A stretch of 64,000 nt of DNA from Halanaerobium saccharolyticum subsp. saccharolyticum DSM 6643 (GTDB taxonomy: Bacteria; Bacillota; Halanaerobiia; Halanaerobiales; Halanaerobiaceae): the NCBI RefSeq assembly GCF_000350165.1, contig NZ_CAUI01000023.1, forward strand, positions 558,001 to 622,000, in the 5' to 3' direction. This document shows positions 28,076-38,017 of this stretch, piece after piece. Below the pieces are notes generated by a model, which saw only the letters and a list, made by a program, of their open reading frames with translations, was not told where the DNA came from and ran no database searches. Both the position numbers and the translations under genes were made by a program. Position 1 is the stretch's first letter. Each line of letters opens with the position of its first letter.

Positions 28076-28100
28076 GCAATTCCCTCCTAAAAATCAATAT

Positions 28101-29201
28101 CTATTTACTTAAAAATTCCTTTTCTATATTTTTTATCATATTATTAAAAGTATAATTTTCTTTATAAATTTCATGTGCATAATTACCCATTTTTTCTCTT
28201 TCCTTATTCTGAATCATTTTAAATAATGCATCCGCAAATTTTTCTTTATTTCGTGCAGTTAAATATCCAGTTTCCCCATCAATAACTAACTCTCTAACAC
28301 TTGGAATATCAACAGAAACAATCGGTTTTGCAGCTGCCATAGTTTCTAAAATTATCCATGGGCATCCTTCATATATAGCAGAATGGGCTACAAAATCAAC
28401 TTGACTTAAGATAGAAGGAATATCATCTCTAAATCCAGTAAATATTATTTTATCTTCTAAGTTTAAGGTCTCAACTAAATTTTTAAACTTTTTATGATGA
28501 TCCCCAGTTCCAATAAATAAAACTTTAAATTTTTTATATTTTTTTTCTAGTACACTAATAGCATTTATTAAATCCTGTTGAGCTTTCTGCCTTCCTAGCC
28601 TTCCAATATTAGCTATTACCGTATCTTCTTCATCAATATTATATTCTTTTCTTAAATCACTTTTTATATTGGAATTAACAAATTTATCATAATTAACACC
28701 ATTATAAATCAATTTAATTTTATCACCTGATATTAAATCTTTAGGTAACTTTTCTAAACTTTTTTCTAATGTTGTTTTAGAAATCGCCATAAAATCTGTT
28801 ACAAAATTTTTGAGTGCTAATCTATTATAAAAATGATTATTTATAGGTTTGGCTAAAGCTCTTCTATATATAATTTTATCAACCCCAGCAAGGTAACCAG
28901 CTAAAGAAGCAAATTTAAAATGAGAAGATTGACAAAAAAACATAACTTCAATTTTATTTTTTTTTAAATATTTCTTTAATCTATGTACTCTAAGCATGTT
29001 TAGAAAAGTACCACTGTCTATCTTCTCTATAGTTTCAACTTGTAAATTAGCCTCCCTACATTTTTTCAAAAAAGGTGTTCCTGCTTTAGCTAAAATAAAA
29101 ACATTATGCCCTATTTCATTTAAAGCTTTCGCAGTTTTGTAATTCCAACCTTCTACGCCACCCCATATTATACCTGTATTAATAAATAAAATATTTTTCA
29201 T
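28101..29201 (-). CDS. GT4-family glycosyltransferase
   Basis: This intact 366-residue GT-B enzyme has the N-terminal loop GIIWGGVEGW and donor-site IANIGRLGRQKAQQDL, then EGCPWIILETMAAAKPIVSV (nucleotide-sugar Glu region). The frame opens at 29216 with GTG, but GGGAG lies 8 nt before ATG at 29201. It is closely similar in style to the GT4 at 31709-32812, suggesting they are paralogues. It should add a sugar to the LPS core or O-chain at the inner-membrane face. Confidence 0.9.
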   Translation of the reverse strand: MKNILFINTGIIWGGVEGWNYKTAKALNEIGHNVFILAKAGTPFLKKCREANLQVETIEKIDSGTFLNMLRVHRLKKYLKKNKIEVMFFCQSSHFKFASLAGYLAGVDKIIYRRALAKPINNHFYNRLALKNFVTDFMAISKTTLEKSLEKLPKDLISGDKIKLIYNGVNYDKFVNSNIKSDLRKEYNIDEEDTVIANIGRLGRQKAQQDLINAISVLEKKYKKFKVLFIGTGDHHKKFKNLVETLNLEDKIIFTGFRDDIPSILSQVDFVAHSAIYEGCPWIILETMAAAKPIVSVDIPSVRELVIDGETGYLTARNKEKFADALFKMIQNKEREKMGNYAHEIYKENYTFNNMIKNIEKEFLSK

Positions 29202-29231
29202 AATAAAAACTCCCACTAAATATAAATTTGA

Positions 29232-30370
29232 TTATATTTCATCAATAAAATTCAAAATTTTTGATCCTCTTTTACGCCATAATAATTGTTCACTAAAATC
29301 ATAAATATTATTAACAATTTTTAGATAAAGATCCTTATCTTCATTCAAAACTTCAATTTTATTTGCCAAATCTTTACTATTTCTAGTTTTATAAAGCAAA
29401 CCATACTTTTGATTTAAAATTTCTTTAATTGACAGTAAATCTGTACCAACAAAGGGTATTCCATGAGAAAAATAATTAAATATTTTTATTGGAGAAGTCA
29501 AATTACGATTAAAAAAATTATCCTTTAAAGGTACTAAACCAATTTTAACACTTTTTAGAATTTCATCAATTTCTTTTCTTTCAACCCAACCAGTTATTCT
29601 AATCTTATCTTCTATACCTATTTTTTCTGCTAAGTTATTATAGTAATTTATTTGTTTATCATTTGTACCACCAATAATTATTAATTTGCCAAATTTTTCA
29701 TCTATTAATTTTAAAGATTTAAATACAGTTTCTAAATCTTTGCGGTTTCCTAATGCCCCAATATAGGCAATATCTTTTTTTGAAATTATTTTTTCTAAAT
29801 CATAGCGATAGATTTTATTAATTCCGGTCCTAGCCATTAAATAATTTTGATTACGGAAATGATTTTTATATAAGTTCTTCAAGATATTTTGATGACATAT
29901 TATTCCATCTAATCTCCCCAAGAAAATTTTTTGAAACAATTTCTTTTTATAGTGTCTTTTCTCTTTTTTGTCTAGATCAAGATAATAATCATGGGCTTCA
30001 TAAATAACTTTTAGATTATATTTCTTTTTTAAGAAGAATAAATATGGTAAAAATCCAACTTTCCTTGTTATAATGACATCTAATTGTCTGTTTTTAGCTG
30101 GTTTTGATAAATACTATAAGCTTTAAAATAAAACTTTGTCGTTTGACTAAATCTAGTTTTATTATCAAGAAATTTCACATTGAAATTGCTAATTTTTTTA
30201 ATCCAAAATAGTTTTTTAGAGACAATCCGACATCTTTTGATTCTCCAGACATTATTAACTCAACATCATTGTTTTTATCAGCCTTTGCTATTCCATAACT
30301 AGTGAATGTTGTAAAGCTAACTCCAGCTGCTACTAGGCCACTCTCTACCAAAAACATATTTAATATACAT
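29232..30370 (-). pseudogene. Frameshifted GT4 glycosyltransferase gene
   Basis: Four minus-strand frame segments join into one ~375-residue GT4. A possible start at 30370 reads MYIKYV. It continues as ESGLVAAGVSFTTFTSYG, then FNVKFLDNKTRFSQTTKFYF, then DVIITRKVGFLPYLFFLKKK, and finally YIGALGNRKDLETVFKSLK. The junctions fall at short runs: a T5 near 30354 (4 would fit), an A7 near 30190 (8 would fit) and an A5 near 30090 (6 would fit). The last segment alone (29232-29939) is open for 235 codons from a TTG with no ribosome binding site. It is either a pseudogene, phase-variable, or affected by sequencing error in homopolymers. Confidence 0.85.
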
Positions 30371-30491
30371 GTATTATTCTACCCCTTTTTATTATAAATA
30401 CAATCATTATTATTTAAACAATTTATTAAGCATATTATAGCAAAATAAAAATAAAATAAATTTCTAGCCACATAAATAATTTGAAATATCC

Positions 30492-31706
30492 CTAAACTGA
30501 TTTTGAACTTAAATTTGATAACTCATCATATTCTGAATTTTTTAATACAATACTTAAAGCAATAACAACCCAAAAAAAACTTAAAGGTTCAGTTTTACCA
30601 AAATTATATTGAGTCAAACCTTGAACCAAATAAATGACAATCATAATTATAGTTGATAAATGAAATATTTTAACATTAATTTTAGATTCTTCTTTGTAAA
30701 AAATAATAACCTTTTTTAATGTAAAATACATTAAATATAAAAAACTGAAAAGACCAAAAAGACCAATTTCAGAACCAAATTGTAAAAAAGTATTATGAAC
30801 ATGAATATAACCTTTTGGTTTGATTTCATCAACTTTATATTTATCAGAAAGGGGCGTTCTATAATTATCATATCCTAGACCAATTACAGGGTTATCTTTA
30901 ATTATATCTATTGCTGTTTTCCACATTGCAATTCTATAAGCGTTTGAACTGTTTTCTTCAAAATCATAACTAATATCAAAACTACTTTTGAACCTGTTAG
31001 TATATTGTGGTGGCATAACCAAAAACAATATAGTTAAAAATACTAAAAATAATACTATCAATTTTCTGCTCTTGATTAATCCAAGCACAAAAATACCAAC
31101 TATAAATGCTAACCATGCTCCCCTAGATTTGGAAAAAATTAAATTCAAAACAAAAATAAAATTAATTAAAAATAAAATTATTTTAGTTCTTTTATTTAAA
31201 TCACTCCAAAAAATATAAATAATCATAGTTGTAACCATTACTGCAATTAAATTACCAAAAGTTAAAGAAAATGAAAATGCTTTTATTCTAGCATAATCAA
31301 GAAAATAATATTGATATAAACCATAAATTGAGGCAATAATCGATGAAGCCATTAATAATGAGATAATAATTTTAACTTCCTTTTTATTCTTGATTTCATT
31401 TATAAAAATAAAGAAAAACAAAAAAGAAAACATGAACTTATTACTTAAAATCTCATTATTCCAGTTATTTAATCCCGAAATAAAGATAGAAAGGGTAAAT
31501 ATAGACATAGGTATTAAAAAACCTTTAAAATCATAACTACTAATTATTTTATCTTTTAATATAATTTTTATTAACCAAAACAAAATAGTTAGTATTGATC
31601 CAATATTTATTGCTGCATTAGAAATGAAAATCGAAAAACAAGTCAGATAAATTGATACTATAATACAATAATCTATTTTATTTGAAATAACCTTTTTAAT
31701 ATCCAA
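30492..31706 (-). CDS. O-antigen ligase-like membrane protein (WaaL/Wzy_C)
   Basis: This 404-residue protein has about ten hydrophobic segments and a long periplasmic loop containing the family region (GLGYDNYRTPLSDKY..., then HVHNTFLQFGSEIGL). The family joins O-antigen or other glycans to lipid A-core in the periplasm, or polymerises them. It overlaps almost directly with the preceding GT4 gene. I call it a ligase by context, but an O-antigen polymerase cannot be excluded. Confidence 0.82.
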   Translation of the reverse strand: MDIKKVISNKIDYCIIVSIYLTCFSIFISNAAINIGSILTILFWLIKIILKDKIISSYDFKGFLIPMSIFTLSIFISGLNNWNNEILSNKFMFSFLFFFIFINEIKNKKEVKIIISLLMASSIIASIYGLYQYYFLDYARIKAFSFSLTFGNLIAVMVTTMIIYIFWSDLNKRTKIILFLINFIFVLNLIFSKSRGAWLAFIVGIFVLGLIKSRKLIVLFLVFLTILFLVMPPQYTNRFKSSFDISYDFEENSSNAYRIAMWKTAIDIIKDNPVIGLGYDNYRTPLSDKYKVDEIKPKGYIHVHNTFLQFGSEIGLFGLFSFLYLMYFTLKKVIIFYKEESKINVKIFHLSTIIMIVIYLVQGLTQYNFGKTEPLSFFWVVIALSIVLKNSEYDELSNLSSKSV

Positions 31707-31708
31707 AT

Positions 31709-32812
31709 TTAAGCCTCCAAAAATCTCTTTATTCTTTCTATCATTATCTCCAGTGTAAAATTTTCTTCTATAACTTCCCTACCTCTTATCCCAAAATTAT
31801 TTTTATTTTTTTGCTCTATCATTTTTAACATCTTAGCAGCTATATCTTCACTATTTCCAGCTTCAGCTAAATAACCAGTTTCACCCTCAACAACGATTTC
31901 AGAAATATTACTGACATCAGTACTCACAACAGGCAGTCCTGCTGCCATTGCTTCGGCAATTACAAAACCAAAGCCTTCCCAGCGTGCTGTATGTACTAAA
32001 AAATCTAAACCAGGCAAAAGACTATATACATCATCTCTAAATCCTGTAAAAACTATATGGTCTTCTATTTTTTTTTCTTTAACCAGTTTTTTTATTTCCT
32101 CTTCTCTTTCGCCATCTCCAATTATTAAAACAACAAAATCTTCTCTTTCCTGCTTTAGTAATTCTACGGCTTCGATCAAAAATTCATGCCCTTTTTGATA
32201 ACTTAAACGACCTATATTACCAATTATTATATTGTCATCAGCAATTCCAAATTCTTGCTTTAAATTTACTGCATTTTCTAAACCCTTATCTATTTTATCT
32301 AAATCTATCCCATTATAAATTAATTCAATTTTCCCTTCATTTAACCAGTGAGAAGTGTTGCGCAAAATAGTTTCTTTTGTTGATTTAGAATTAGCAATAA
32401 TATCTGTTACACATTCTGTTAATAAATATTTATTATAAAATCTATTTTTAATTGGTATAGCACTACCACGCCGATAAATAATTCTCTCTAGGCCGGCTAA
32501 TTTACCGGTGATTCCACCAAATTTTAAGTCCTGAGACATATTTGAAAACATTATATCAATTTTTTTATCTTTTAAAAAGCTGACAAAATTTTTAACTTTA
32601 AAAGGATTTAAAACTGTTATCCCGCTTTTTACTTTAACTTCACTGGTTTTAATCCCGGCTTCTTTTGCCCTCTTAAATAGTTCTGTATCTCTGCCAGTTG
32701 CAATATAAATATTAAACGCTGGATCATTATTTAATATTTTAGCTGTGGTGAAGGTCCATTTTTCACCACCACCCCAGACAGGACAGCTGTTTAGAAAAAC
32801 TATGTTTTTCAT
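31709..32812 (-). CDS. GT4-family glycosyltransferase
   Basis: This 367-residue GT-B enzyme has SCPVWGGGEKW near the N-terminus and GNIGRLSYQKGHEFLIEAV and ARWEGFGFVIAEAMAAGLPV in the donor-binding half. Its ATG overlaps the stop of the GT2 gene by one base (TAATG). It should extend the LPS core. Its paralogue lies at 28101-29201; both begin with a matching NSCPVWGG/NTGIIWGG loop. Confidence 0.92.
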   Translation of the reverse strand: MKNIVFLNSCPVWGGGEKWTFTTAKILNNDPAFNIYIATGRDTELFKRAKEAGIKTSEVKVKSGITVLNPFKVKNFVSFLKDKKIDIMFSNMSQDLKFGGITGKLAGLERIIYRRGSAIPIKNRFYNKYLLTECVTDIIANSKSTKETILRNTSHWLNEGKIELIYNGIDLDKIDKGLENAVNLKQEFGIADDNIIIGNIGRLSYQKGHEFLIEAVELLKQEREDFVVLIIGDGEREEEIKKLVKEKKIEDHIVFTGFRDDVYSLLPGLDFLVHTARWEGFGFVIAEAMAAGLPVVSTDVSNISEIVVEGETGYLAEAGNSEDIAAKMLKMIEQKNKNNFGIRGREVIEENFTLEIMIERIKRFLEA

Positions 32813-33573
32813 TATTTATCATCCCCAAAATTATTTAATTCCCAGAGTTTAATTGCTTTTAAGAATTGATAATAAGATGACAAAGTAGATAAAATCAATC
32901 CCTGACTACCTAATAAAAAACCTTTTTTGAATAAATATTTTTTTATAAATTCCAAAAAAGTTCTGATTAAAATATAAGAAATACTAACTGATTTACCAGC
33001 ATTATATTTCTTTTCTGCATCAAGGGTAGTATATTGATTCATTTTAGCTGCATAACTCTCTAAATCTTGATAGGTATAATGAATAAAATCATTCTCTAGC
33101 TTTTTGATTTCACCACTTATTTGAGGAGACTCATGGACTAAACCACTATATCTATATTTGCTTTTAAATAGTCTTAAAGTATAATCAGGATACCAGCCGC
33201 AGTATTTAATCCACTTACCTAAAAAATAATTTTTACGGGCTATTTCATATCCTTCAGCCTTAGCTTCAGTTTCATTTAAGGTTGCTATTATCTCTGCTTT
33301 TAATTCCTCAGTAGCTCTTTCATCAGCATCAATAACAAATACCCAGTCAGTTTTGATTTTATTTAGACCAAAGTTTCTTTGAGCAGCAAAGTCTTTGAAT
33401 TCATTTTCATAAAAATCAACATTGTCATACTGCTGACAGATAGCTTTTGTCTGATCATTACTAAAAGAATCAACAACTACAATCCGCTCGATCCAATTGA
33501 TACTTTCTAAACAATCAGCAATCTGATCTTGCTCATTATAAGTCAGGACTAAAGCACTCAGCTTTTTCATCAT
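32812..33573 (-). CDS. GT2-family glycosyltransferase, WaaE/KdtX-like
   Basis: This 253-residue GT-A enzyme has LVLTYNEQDQIADCLESI at its start, VVVDSFSNDQTKAI, and a metal-binding VIDADERAT. The size and KIKTDWVFVIDADER pattern match WaaE-like LPS-core beta-glucosyltransferases. Two consecutive ATG codons overlap the stop of the heptosyltransferase gene, with GAGGG upstream. It probably adds a hexose to the inner core heptose. Confidence 0.88.
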   Translation of the reverse strand: MMKKLSALVLTYNEQDQIADCLESINWIERIVVVDSFSNDQTKAICQQYDNVDFYENEFKDFAAQRNFGLNKIKTDWVFVIDADERATEELKAEIIATLNETEAKAEGYEIARKNYFLGKWIKYCGWYPDYTLRLFKSKYRYSGLVHESPQISGEIKKLENDFIHYTYQDLESYAAKMNQYTTLDAEKKYNAGKSVSISYILIRTFLEFIKKYLFKKGFLLGSQGLILSTLSSYYQFLKAIKLWELNNFGDDK

Positions 33574-34649
33574 ATCATTCCCTCAGCTTCTAATCTTTGA
33601 ATTATCATTTTAGGACTCAACTCTCTCATACACTTAAAATGATCAAGTGGGCACTCATGTTCTCCACAGGGGCGGCAATTTAAATCAACATTTTTAAATA
33701 AAATATTCTTCCCCTGACCTCTGGGTGCATACATTTCTTCATCAGAAGGTCCAAAAATAGCAGCAGTATTTGTGCCAACAGCAGCTGCCACATGAACCGG
33801 GCCAGTATCACCACTAATCATAAGTTGTGTCTTTTTCAGAATTGCAGCCAGCTCTAATAACGATGTTTTACCACTTAAATTATATATCATTTTTTGATTG
33901 TCGATTTTATTACAAATATAGTTAACTCTTTCTGTATCAGAAGCTCCCCCCACAAAAAGAATCTTATAACCCTTCACAGCTAAATGATCAGCAACTTCTG
34001 CAAAATATTCTTCCGGCCAGCGTTTAGTTTTCCAGCTGCCACCAGTATTTAAAACAATAAACTCCTCATCTTCTAAGCCAATATTTTTCAGCTTAAGATC
34101 AGCATTTTGCTGATAAACATCATCAAATTCTAAAACAGGAAACTTATTCTCACTATTTTCTAATTTGATCTTATTCTGAAGTTCATTATTTTCTGCAAAA
34201 TATTGCTCTAAAAGCTGACTCTGCTGCATCTGCTCTAAAAAATCTAAATAAAATTCTATCATATGTGATGAAATATCTTTTTCCACTTCTTCATCTAAGA
34301 AAACCCCTCTACCTTTTCCTCCATAGCCAATGCTCTGCTCAGCAGAAATTAATTTTAAAAGTAAAGCGGTACGCCAGTTCCCGTGAATATTAATCCCCAG
34401 ATGATAATTGTTCATCTTCAGCTTTTTAGCAAAACTATAGGAGCGGGCAGCAGTCCAATTTTTATTATAACTATAGACATGATCTATATTATCATTAGCT
34501 CTCATTATCTCAGAAAAATTACTATTTGCAACCAGGTCAATTCTGGCCTCTGGAAACATTTCTCTTAAACCTTCAAAAAACGGATGTGCAAATAATAAAT
34601 CTCCCAGATATAAGAGGTCAACAACTATTATTCTCTTAACAGCTTTCAT
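33570..34649 (-). CDS. GT9 heptosyltransferase-family protein (WaaF-like)
   Basis: The 359-residue GT9 protein begins with VDLLYLGDLLFAHPF and carries GGSWKTKRWPEEYF and the donor-site SGDTGPVHVAAAVGT. Near the C-terminus four cysteines (CRPC...C...C) occur as in many heptosyltransferase-II-like proteins. It should transfer heptose or a similar sugar onto Kdo-lipid A. No heptose biosynthesis gene lies in the window, so the sugar is an inference. Confidence 0.87.
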   Translation of the reverse strand: MKAVKRIIVVDLLYLGDLLFAHPFFEGLREMFPEARIDLVANSNFSEIMRANDNIDHVYSYNKNWTAARSYSFAKKLKMNNYHLGINIHGNWRTALLLKLISAEQSIGYGGKGRGVFLDEEVEKDISSHMIEFYLDFLEQMQQSQLLEQYFAENNELQNKIKLENSENKFPVLEFDDVYQQNADLKLKNIGLEDEEFIVLNTGGSWKTKRWPEEYFAEVADHLAVKGYKILFVGGASDTERVNYICNKIDNQKMIYNLSGKTSLLELAAILKKTQLMISGDTGPVHVAAAVGTNTAAIFGPSDEEMYAPRGQGKNILFKNVDLNCRPCGEHECPLDHFKCMRELSPKMIIQRLEAEGMI

Positions 34650-34677
34650 TATTATCAGTCCTTCGTAATCTAAAATC

Positions 34678-35733
34678 TTAAAGCTCTAATTTTTTCTTTG
34701 AAATTCTTAAAACCTGATCCACTGTTATAGACTTCATACACTGCATTTTGCGGCTGCAGTGTTTATCCCAGCAGCGAATACATTCTAAACTGTTATCTTG
34801 AATTACGGTATGGCCTTCACCATAAGGCCCATGAGTATCAGGATCAGTTGGCCCCATCAGCGAAATAACATTTAAGCCGACTGCAGCTGCCAAATGAGTT
34901 GGTCCTGTATCTCCACCAATATATAACGAAGCTCTATTGTAAACTTCTGTTAACTCCTCTAAATTAGTCTTAGCTGCTAGATTGCAATAACTAGCTTCAT
35001 CAAGAGATTCAAAGCTATCAATAGCCTCTTTATCTCCAGGCGCACCAGTAAAAATAACATAATAACCCGACTTAATAAATTCATTAGCCAGCTGAAAATA
35101 ACGCTCCAAAAACCAGTTTTTAGACTCCCAGGTTGTAAAAGGATTAATTACTACTAGCTTTTTATTCTGATCAACATTTTCTGTTTCAAATAAACGACTG
35201 ACCCTACTTTTAATAATTGGAGTCATTTTCAAGCCATAGTTGACTTCATCAGTTTCTGCATCTAAAGCAGAAGCTAAATGTAGATTTCTTTCAATTTTAT
35301 GCATTTTTTTATCTGGAATATCTATCTTTGCCTGATAAAACAAGGTGCTTAATTCTCTGCCATCAGCAGGACCAATTCTGAGCCCAGGTTTAATCAGAAA
35401 AGAACTTAAAGCACTCTTGAATAGTCCATGGAGATCAAGATTGATATCATAATTTTCCTTTTTCATTTTTTTAAAAAACTTAAAAAAGGATCTTACTGCT
35501 CCTATAAAATCACGGCTTAACATTTCCCTCCACTGTTTACGAGGTAATAAAATAACATTATCTAGATAGGGATTCAATTTAACAAGTGGATAAGCCTTAG
35601 CTTCAACTAACCAATCAATTTGAGCTTCAGGATATTTTTGTCTTAAAGCATAAGCTACAGGTAATGCATGAATAACATCTCCTATAGCACTAAGCCTTGT
35701 AATTAAAATCTTTTCTCCTTTATTCTCCTGCAT
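34678..35733 (-). CDS. GT9 heptosyltransferase-family protein (WaaC/F-like)
   Basis: This 351-residue GT9 enzyme has ITRLSAIGDVIHALPVAYAL at the N-terminus, NPFTTWESKNW, and GGDTGPTHLAAAVGL. It has a C-terminal CIRCW...C...C cluster similar to its neighbour. Its start lies 14 bp inside the waaA gene, so translation is coupled. Together the two GT9 genes would build the inner core immediately after Kdo addition. Confidence 0.88.
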   Translation of the reverse strand: MQENKGEKILITRLSAIGDVIHALPVAYALRQKYPEAQIDWLVEAKAYPLVKLNPYLDNVILLPRKQWREMLSRDFIGAVRSFFKFFKKMKKENYDINLDLHGLFKSALSSFLIKPGLRIGPADGRELSTLFYQAKIDIPDKKMHKIERNLHLASALDAETDEVNYGLKMTPIIKSRVSRLFETENVDQNKKLVVINPFTTWESKNWFLERYFQLANEFIKSGYYVIFTGAPGDKEAIDSFESLDEASYCNLAAKTNLEELTEVYNRASLYIGGDTGPTHLAAAVGLNVISLMGPTDPDTHGPYGEGHTVIQDNSLECIRCWDKHCSRKMQCMKSITVDQVLRISKKKLEL

Positions 35734-37039
35734 TATAATCTTCTCCCTGCTTTAATAAAACATCTATCAGCTGCAGTTGTTTTCGCACTGAACCTCTATT
35801 TTTATCAATTAGCTCAGCCGCTTTTTCTGCTCTCTGCTTCCTATACTCATCATTTGCCAGAAGTTGATAACACTTTTCAAAAAAATCATCACTATTTTCA
35901 ACTTCAAAACCCACTTCATTTTCAAGCAGAAAATCTCTCTCCTCTTTAAAATTGTACATGCTTTGACCAAATAAAACAACTTTGGCTCTGGCTGCAGCCT
36001 CAATAACATTATGGCCTCCCCGATCTATCAAAGAACCCCCAATAAAAACTAAATCTGAATAAAAATAAAGCTGGGCCAACTCGCCCATGGTATCAACAAT
36101 TATAATATCCGTATCTTCTGCCAGCAAAATTTCATTTCTTTTAAGTTCAGAATACAAAACAGCTGCTATTTCCTTATCCTGACAGAGACTTAAGAGTTCC
36201 TCTCTGCGCTCAACATAACGAGGCGCAATTAAAATTTTCAGCTGATTAAACTCTGCTTTTAACTGCTGATAAAGATTTAAAATTATCTCTTCCTCACCTT
36301 GATGAGTACTACCAGCTACTAAAACCTTTGTCTTATCATTTATTTTTAGCATCTCTTTTTTCGCCAGATATTGCTCTTTTGTAGGTGGCTTAAGATCTAG
36401 ATCATACTTTAAATTTCCATTAATACAAATATGATCTTCGGCAGCACCTAACTCATTAATTTTTTCAGCAGCTTCTCGATGCTGCATACTGAAAATATCT
36501 ATTCTATTTAACATATCTTCTAAAAGAGAACCTAAAATTTTATATTGTCCAAAAGAATCATCACTAATTCTACCACTAGCAAGCATTATTTGCGTTCCCT
36601 GTTGATCCAAAGCTTTAATTAAGTTTGGCCAGAGTTCAGTTTCAATCATAATAAATAAATCAGGCTTAAATTTATTAACTGCTTTTTTTACAACCCAATT
36701 TAAATCAAAGGGCAGATAAATAATCAAATCAGCACCTTCTATTTTCTTTTTGGCAAGGCTTTTCCCACTTGCTGTCATTGTAGAAAATATAATTCTAGCT
36801 TCTGGATATTTTTTTCTAATCTCAGAAGTTAGTTTTTGAGCTGCTAGAGTCTCCCCTGCAGAAGCAGCCTGAATCCAGATTACCTGATTTGCTGGAAATA
36901 AAAGATCTAAATTTTGATCATAAAAAGCAAAACGTTCTTTTAAATTTAGTTTTTCTCCACTCTTTTTGCTCTTAAAATAGTAATAGGGAAGTAAAAAAAC
37001 TGTTAAAACAGACAAAAGCAAATTATAAATCAAGTACAT
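35720..37039 (-). CDS. waaA: Kdo transferase
   Basis: This 439-residue GT30 enzyme attaches Kdo from CMP-Kdo to the lipid A precursor. It has an N-terminal membrane segment, the acceptor-site IQAASAGETLAAQKL with general-base Glu E63, then ETELWPNLIKALD and GSTHQGEEEIIL, and a GGSLIDRGGHNVIEAAA donor region. Whether it adds one or several Kdo residues cannot be told. It lies within a Kdo/lipid A gene run, which secures the call. Confidence 0.94.
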   Translation of the reverse strand: MYLIYNLLLSVLTVFLLPYYYFKSKKSGEKLNLKERFAFYDQNLDLLFPANQVIWIQAASAGETLAAQKLTSEIRKKYPEARIIFSTMTASGKSLAKKKIEGADLIIYLPFDLNWVVKKAVNKFKPDLFIMIETELWPNLIKALDQQGTQIMLASGRISDDSFGQYKILGSLLEDMLNRIDIFSMQHREAAEKINELGAAEDHICINGNLKYDLDLKPPTKEQYLAKKEMLKINDKTKVLVAGSTHQGEEEIILNLYQQLKAEFNQLKILIAPRYVERREELLSLCQDKEIAAVLYSELKRNEILLAEDTDIIIVDTMGELAQLYFYSDLVFIGGSLIDRGGHNVIEAAARAKVVLFGQSMYNFKEERDFLLENEVGFEVENSDDFFEKCYQLLANDEYRKQRAEKAAELIDKNRGSVRKQLQLIDVLLKQGEDYNAGE

Positions 37040-37078
37040 ATTTCTCCCCCTTAATTAGTAAAAAGATTATCGGTAAAA

Positions 37079-37945
37079 TCAACTATAAGTTTTCCAACGT
37101 TTATGCAGCCACATCCAATCAGCAGGATTTTCCCTTATTTCTTTTTCGGTCAAATTTAATAAAGATTGTAACTCTTCTTTTAATTCTGATTCAGAAGCGT
37201 TTTTATTTATTTTTCTGGCTTCATAAACTTTTAATTTGTGTTTTAACCAGGCCTGACGATGAAAAAACATAGGTACAATTGGGGCTCCAGTCCTTTTGGC
37301 AAACTGTACTGCTCCAGCATATGTAGAAGCATCTCTACCAAAAAAATTTAGTTTCCAACCATGATCACGAGCATCCTGATCACCTAAAATAGCTACGATT
37401 TGCTTGTTTTTTAACTTTTTAAAAGCCTGTCTTACTGCTAGACCTTTAGGAATTATTCCAATTCCAATTCCACGTCTAATCTCATTTATTTTTTTATCAA
37501 ATAGAGAATTATTCTGCTTCCGTGCAATAGAATTAATTGGATAACCTTTAATCGCTAAAACTGCTCCCAGCAGCTCCCAATTACCAAAATGACCTGTATA
37601 AATAATAACTCCATTTCCTTCTTTTAAAGCTTGATCTAAATGCTCTAAGCCATTAAAATCAACCATTTTGTCTATATCTTCCTGGCTGAAAGCATCTTCC
37701 ATTAAAAATTCGGCAAAATTATAACCCAAATTTTCATAAACCTCTTTGATTAACTCTTTTGATTCTTGATCATTTAAATTTAAAGCTCCTTTTAAATTCA
37801 ACCGAGAATGTTCTCTTCTCGAAGGAGTAATAAAATAGGCTAGATAGGCAATTAATTTCCCTAAATAACGCCCAGCTGCAGCTGGCAGTTTTTGCAGTAA
37901 AAACCTAAAAATATTATATAAAAATATACTAATTTTATCTTTCAT
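37079..37945 (-). CDS. LpxL/HtrB-type lipid A acyltransferase
   Basis: This 288-residue membrane-bound acyltransferase has the HX4E motif in GHFGNWELLG (H119, E124), plus GIGIIPKG and ILGDQDARDHG. The family adds secondary acyl chains to Kdo-lipid A. Only one such gene is in the cluster. It follows kdsD and precedes waaA on the minus strand. Confidence 0.92.
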   Translation of the reverse strand: MKDKISIFLYNIFRFLLQKLPAAAGRYLGKLIAYLAYFITPSRREHSRLNLKGALNLNDQESKELIKEVYENLGYNFAEFLMEDAFSQEDIDKMVDFNGLEHLDQALKEGNGVIIYTGHFGNWELLGAVLAIKGYPINSIARKQNNSLFDKKINEIRRGIGIGIIPKGLAVRQAFKKLKNKQIVAILGDQDARDHGWKLNFFGRDASTYAGAVQFAKRTGAPIVPMFFHRQAWLKHKLKVYEARKINKNASESELKEELQSLLNLTEKEIRENPADWMWLHKRWKTYS

Positions 37946-38017
37946 ATTTAGCCTCTTTTATCTTCTATTAATTATAATTCAAAAATTAATTTTATTACAC
38001 AAACTCAAATATTTTCA

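Noticed and set aside
29940-30174. Separate short genes at 29232-29939 and 30175-30357
   Set aside because: Both are fragments of one GT4 protein whose middle is encoded in other frames between them.
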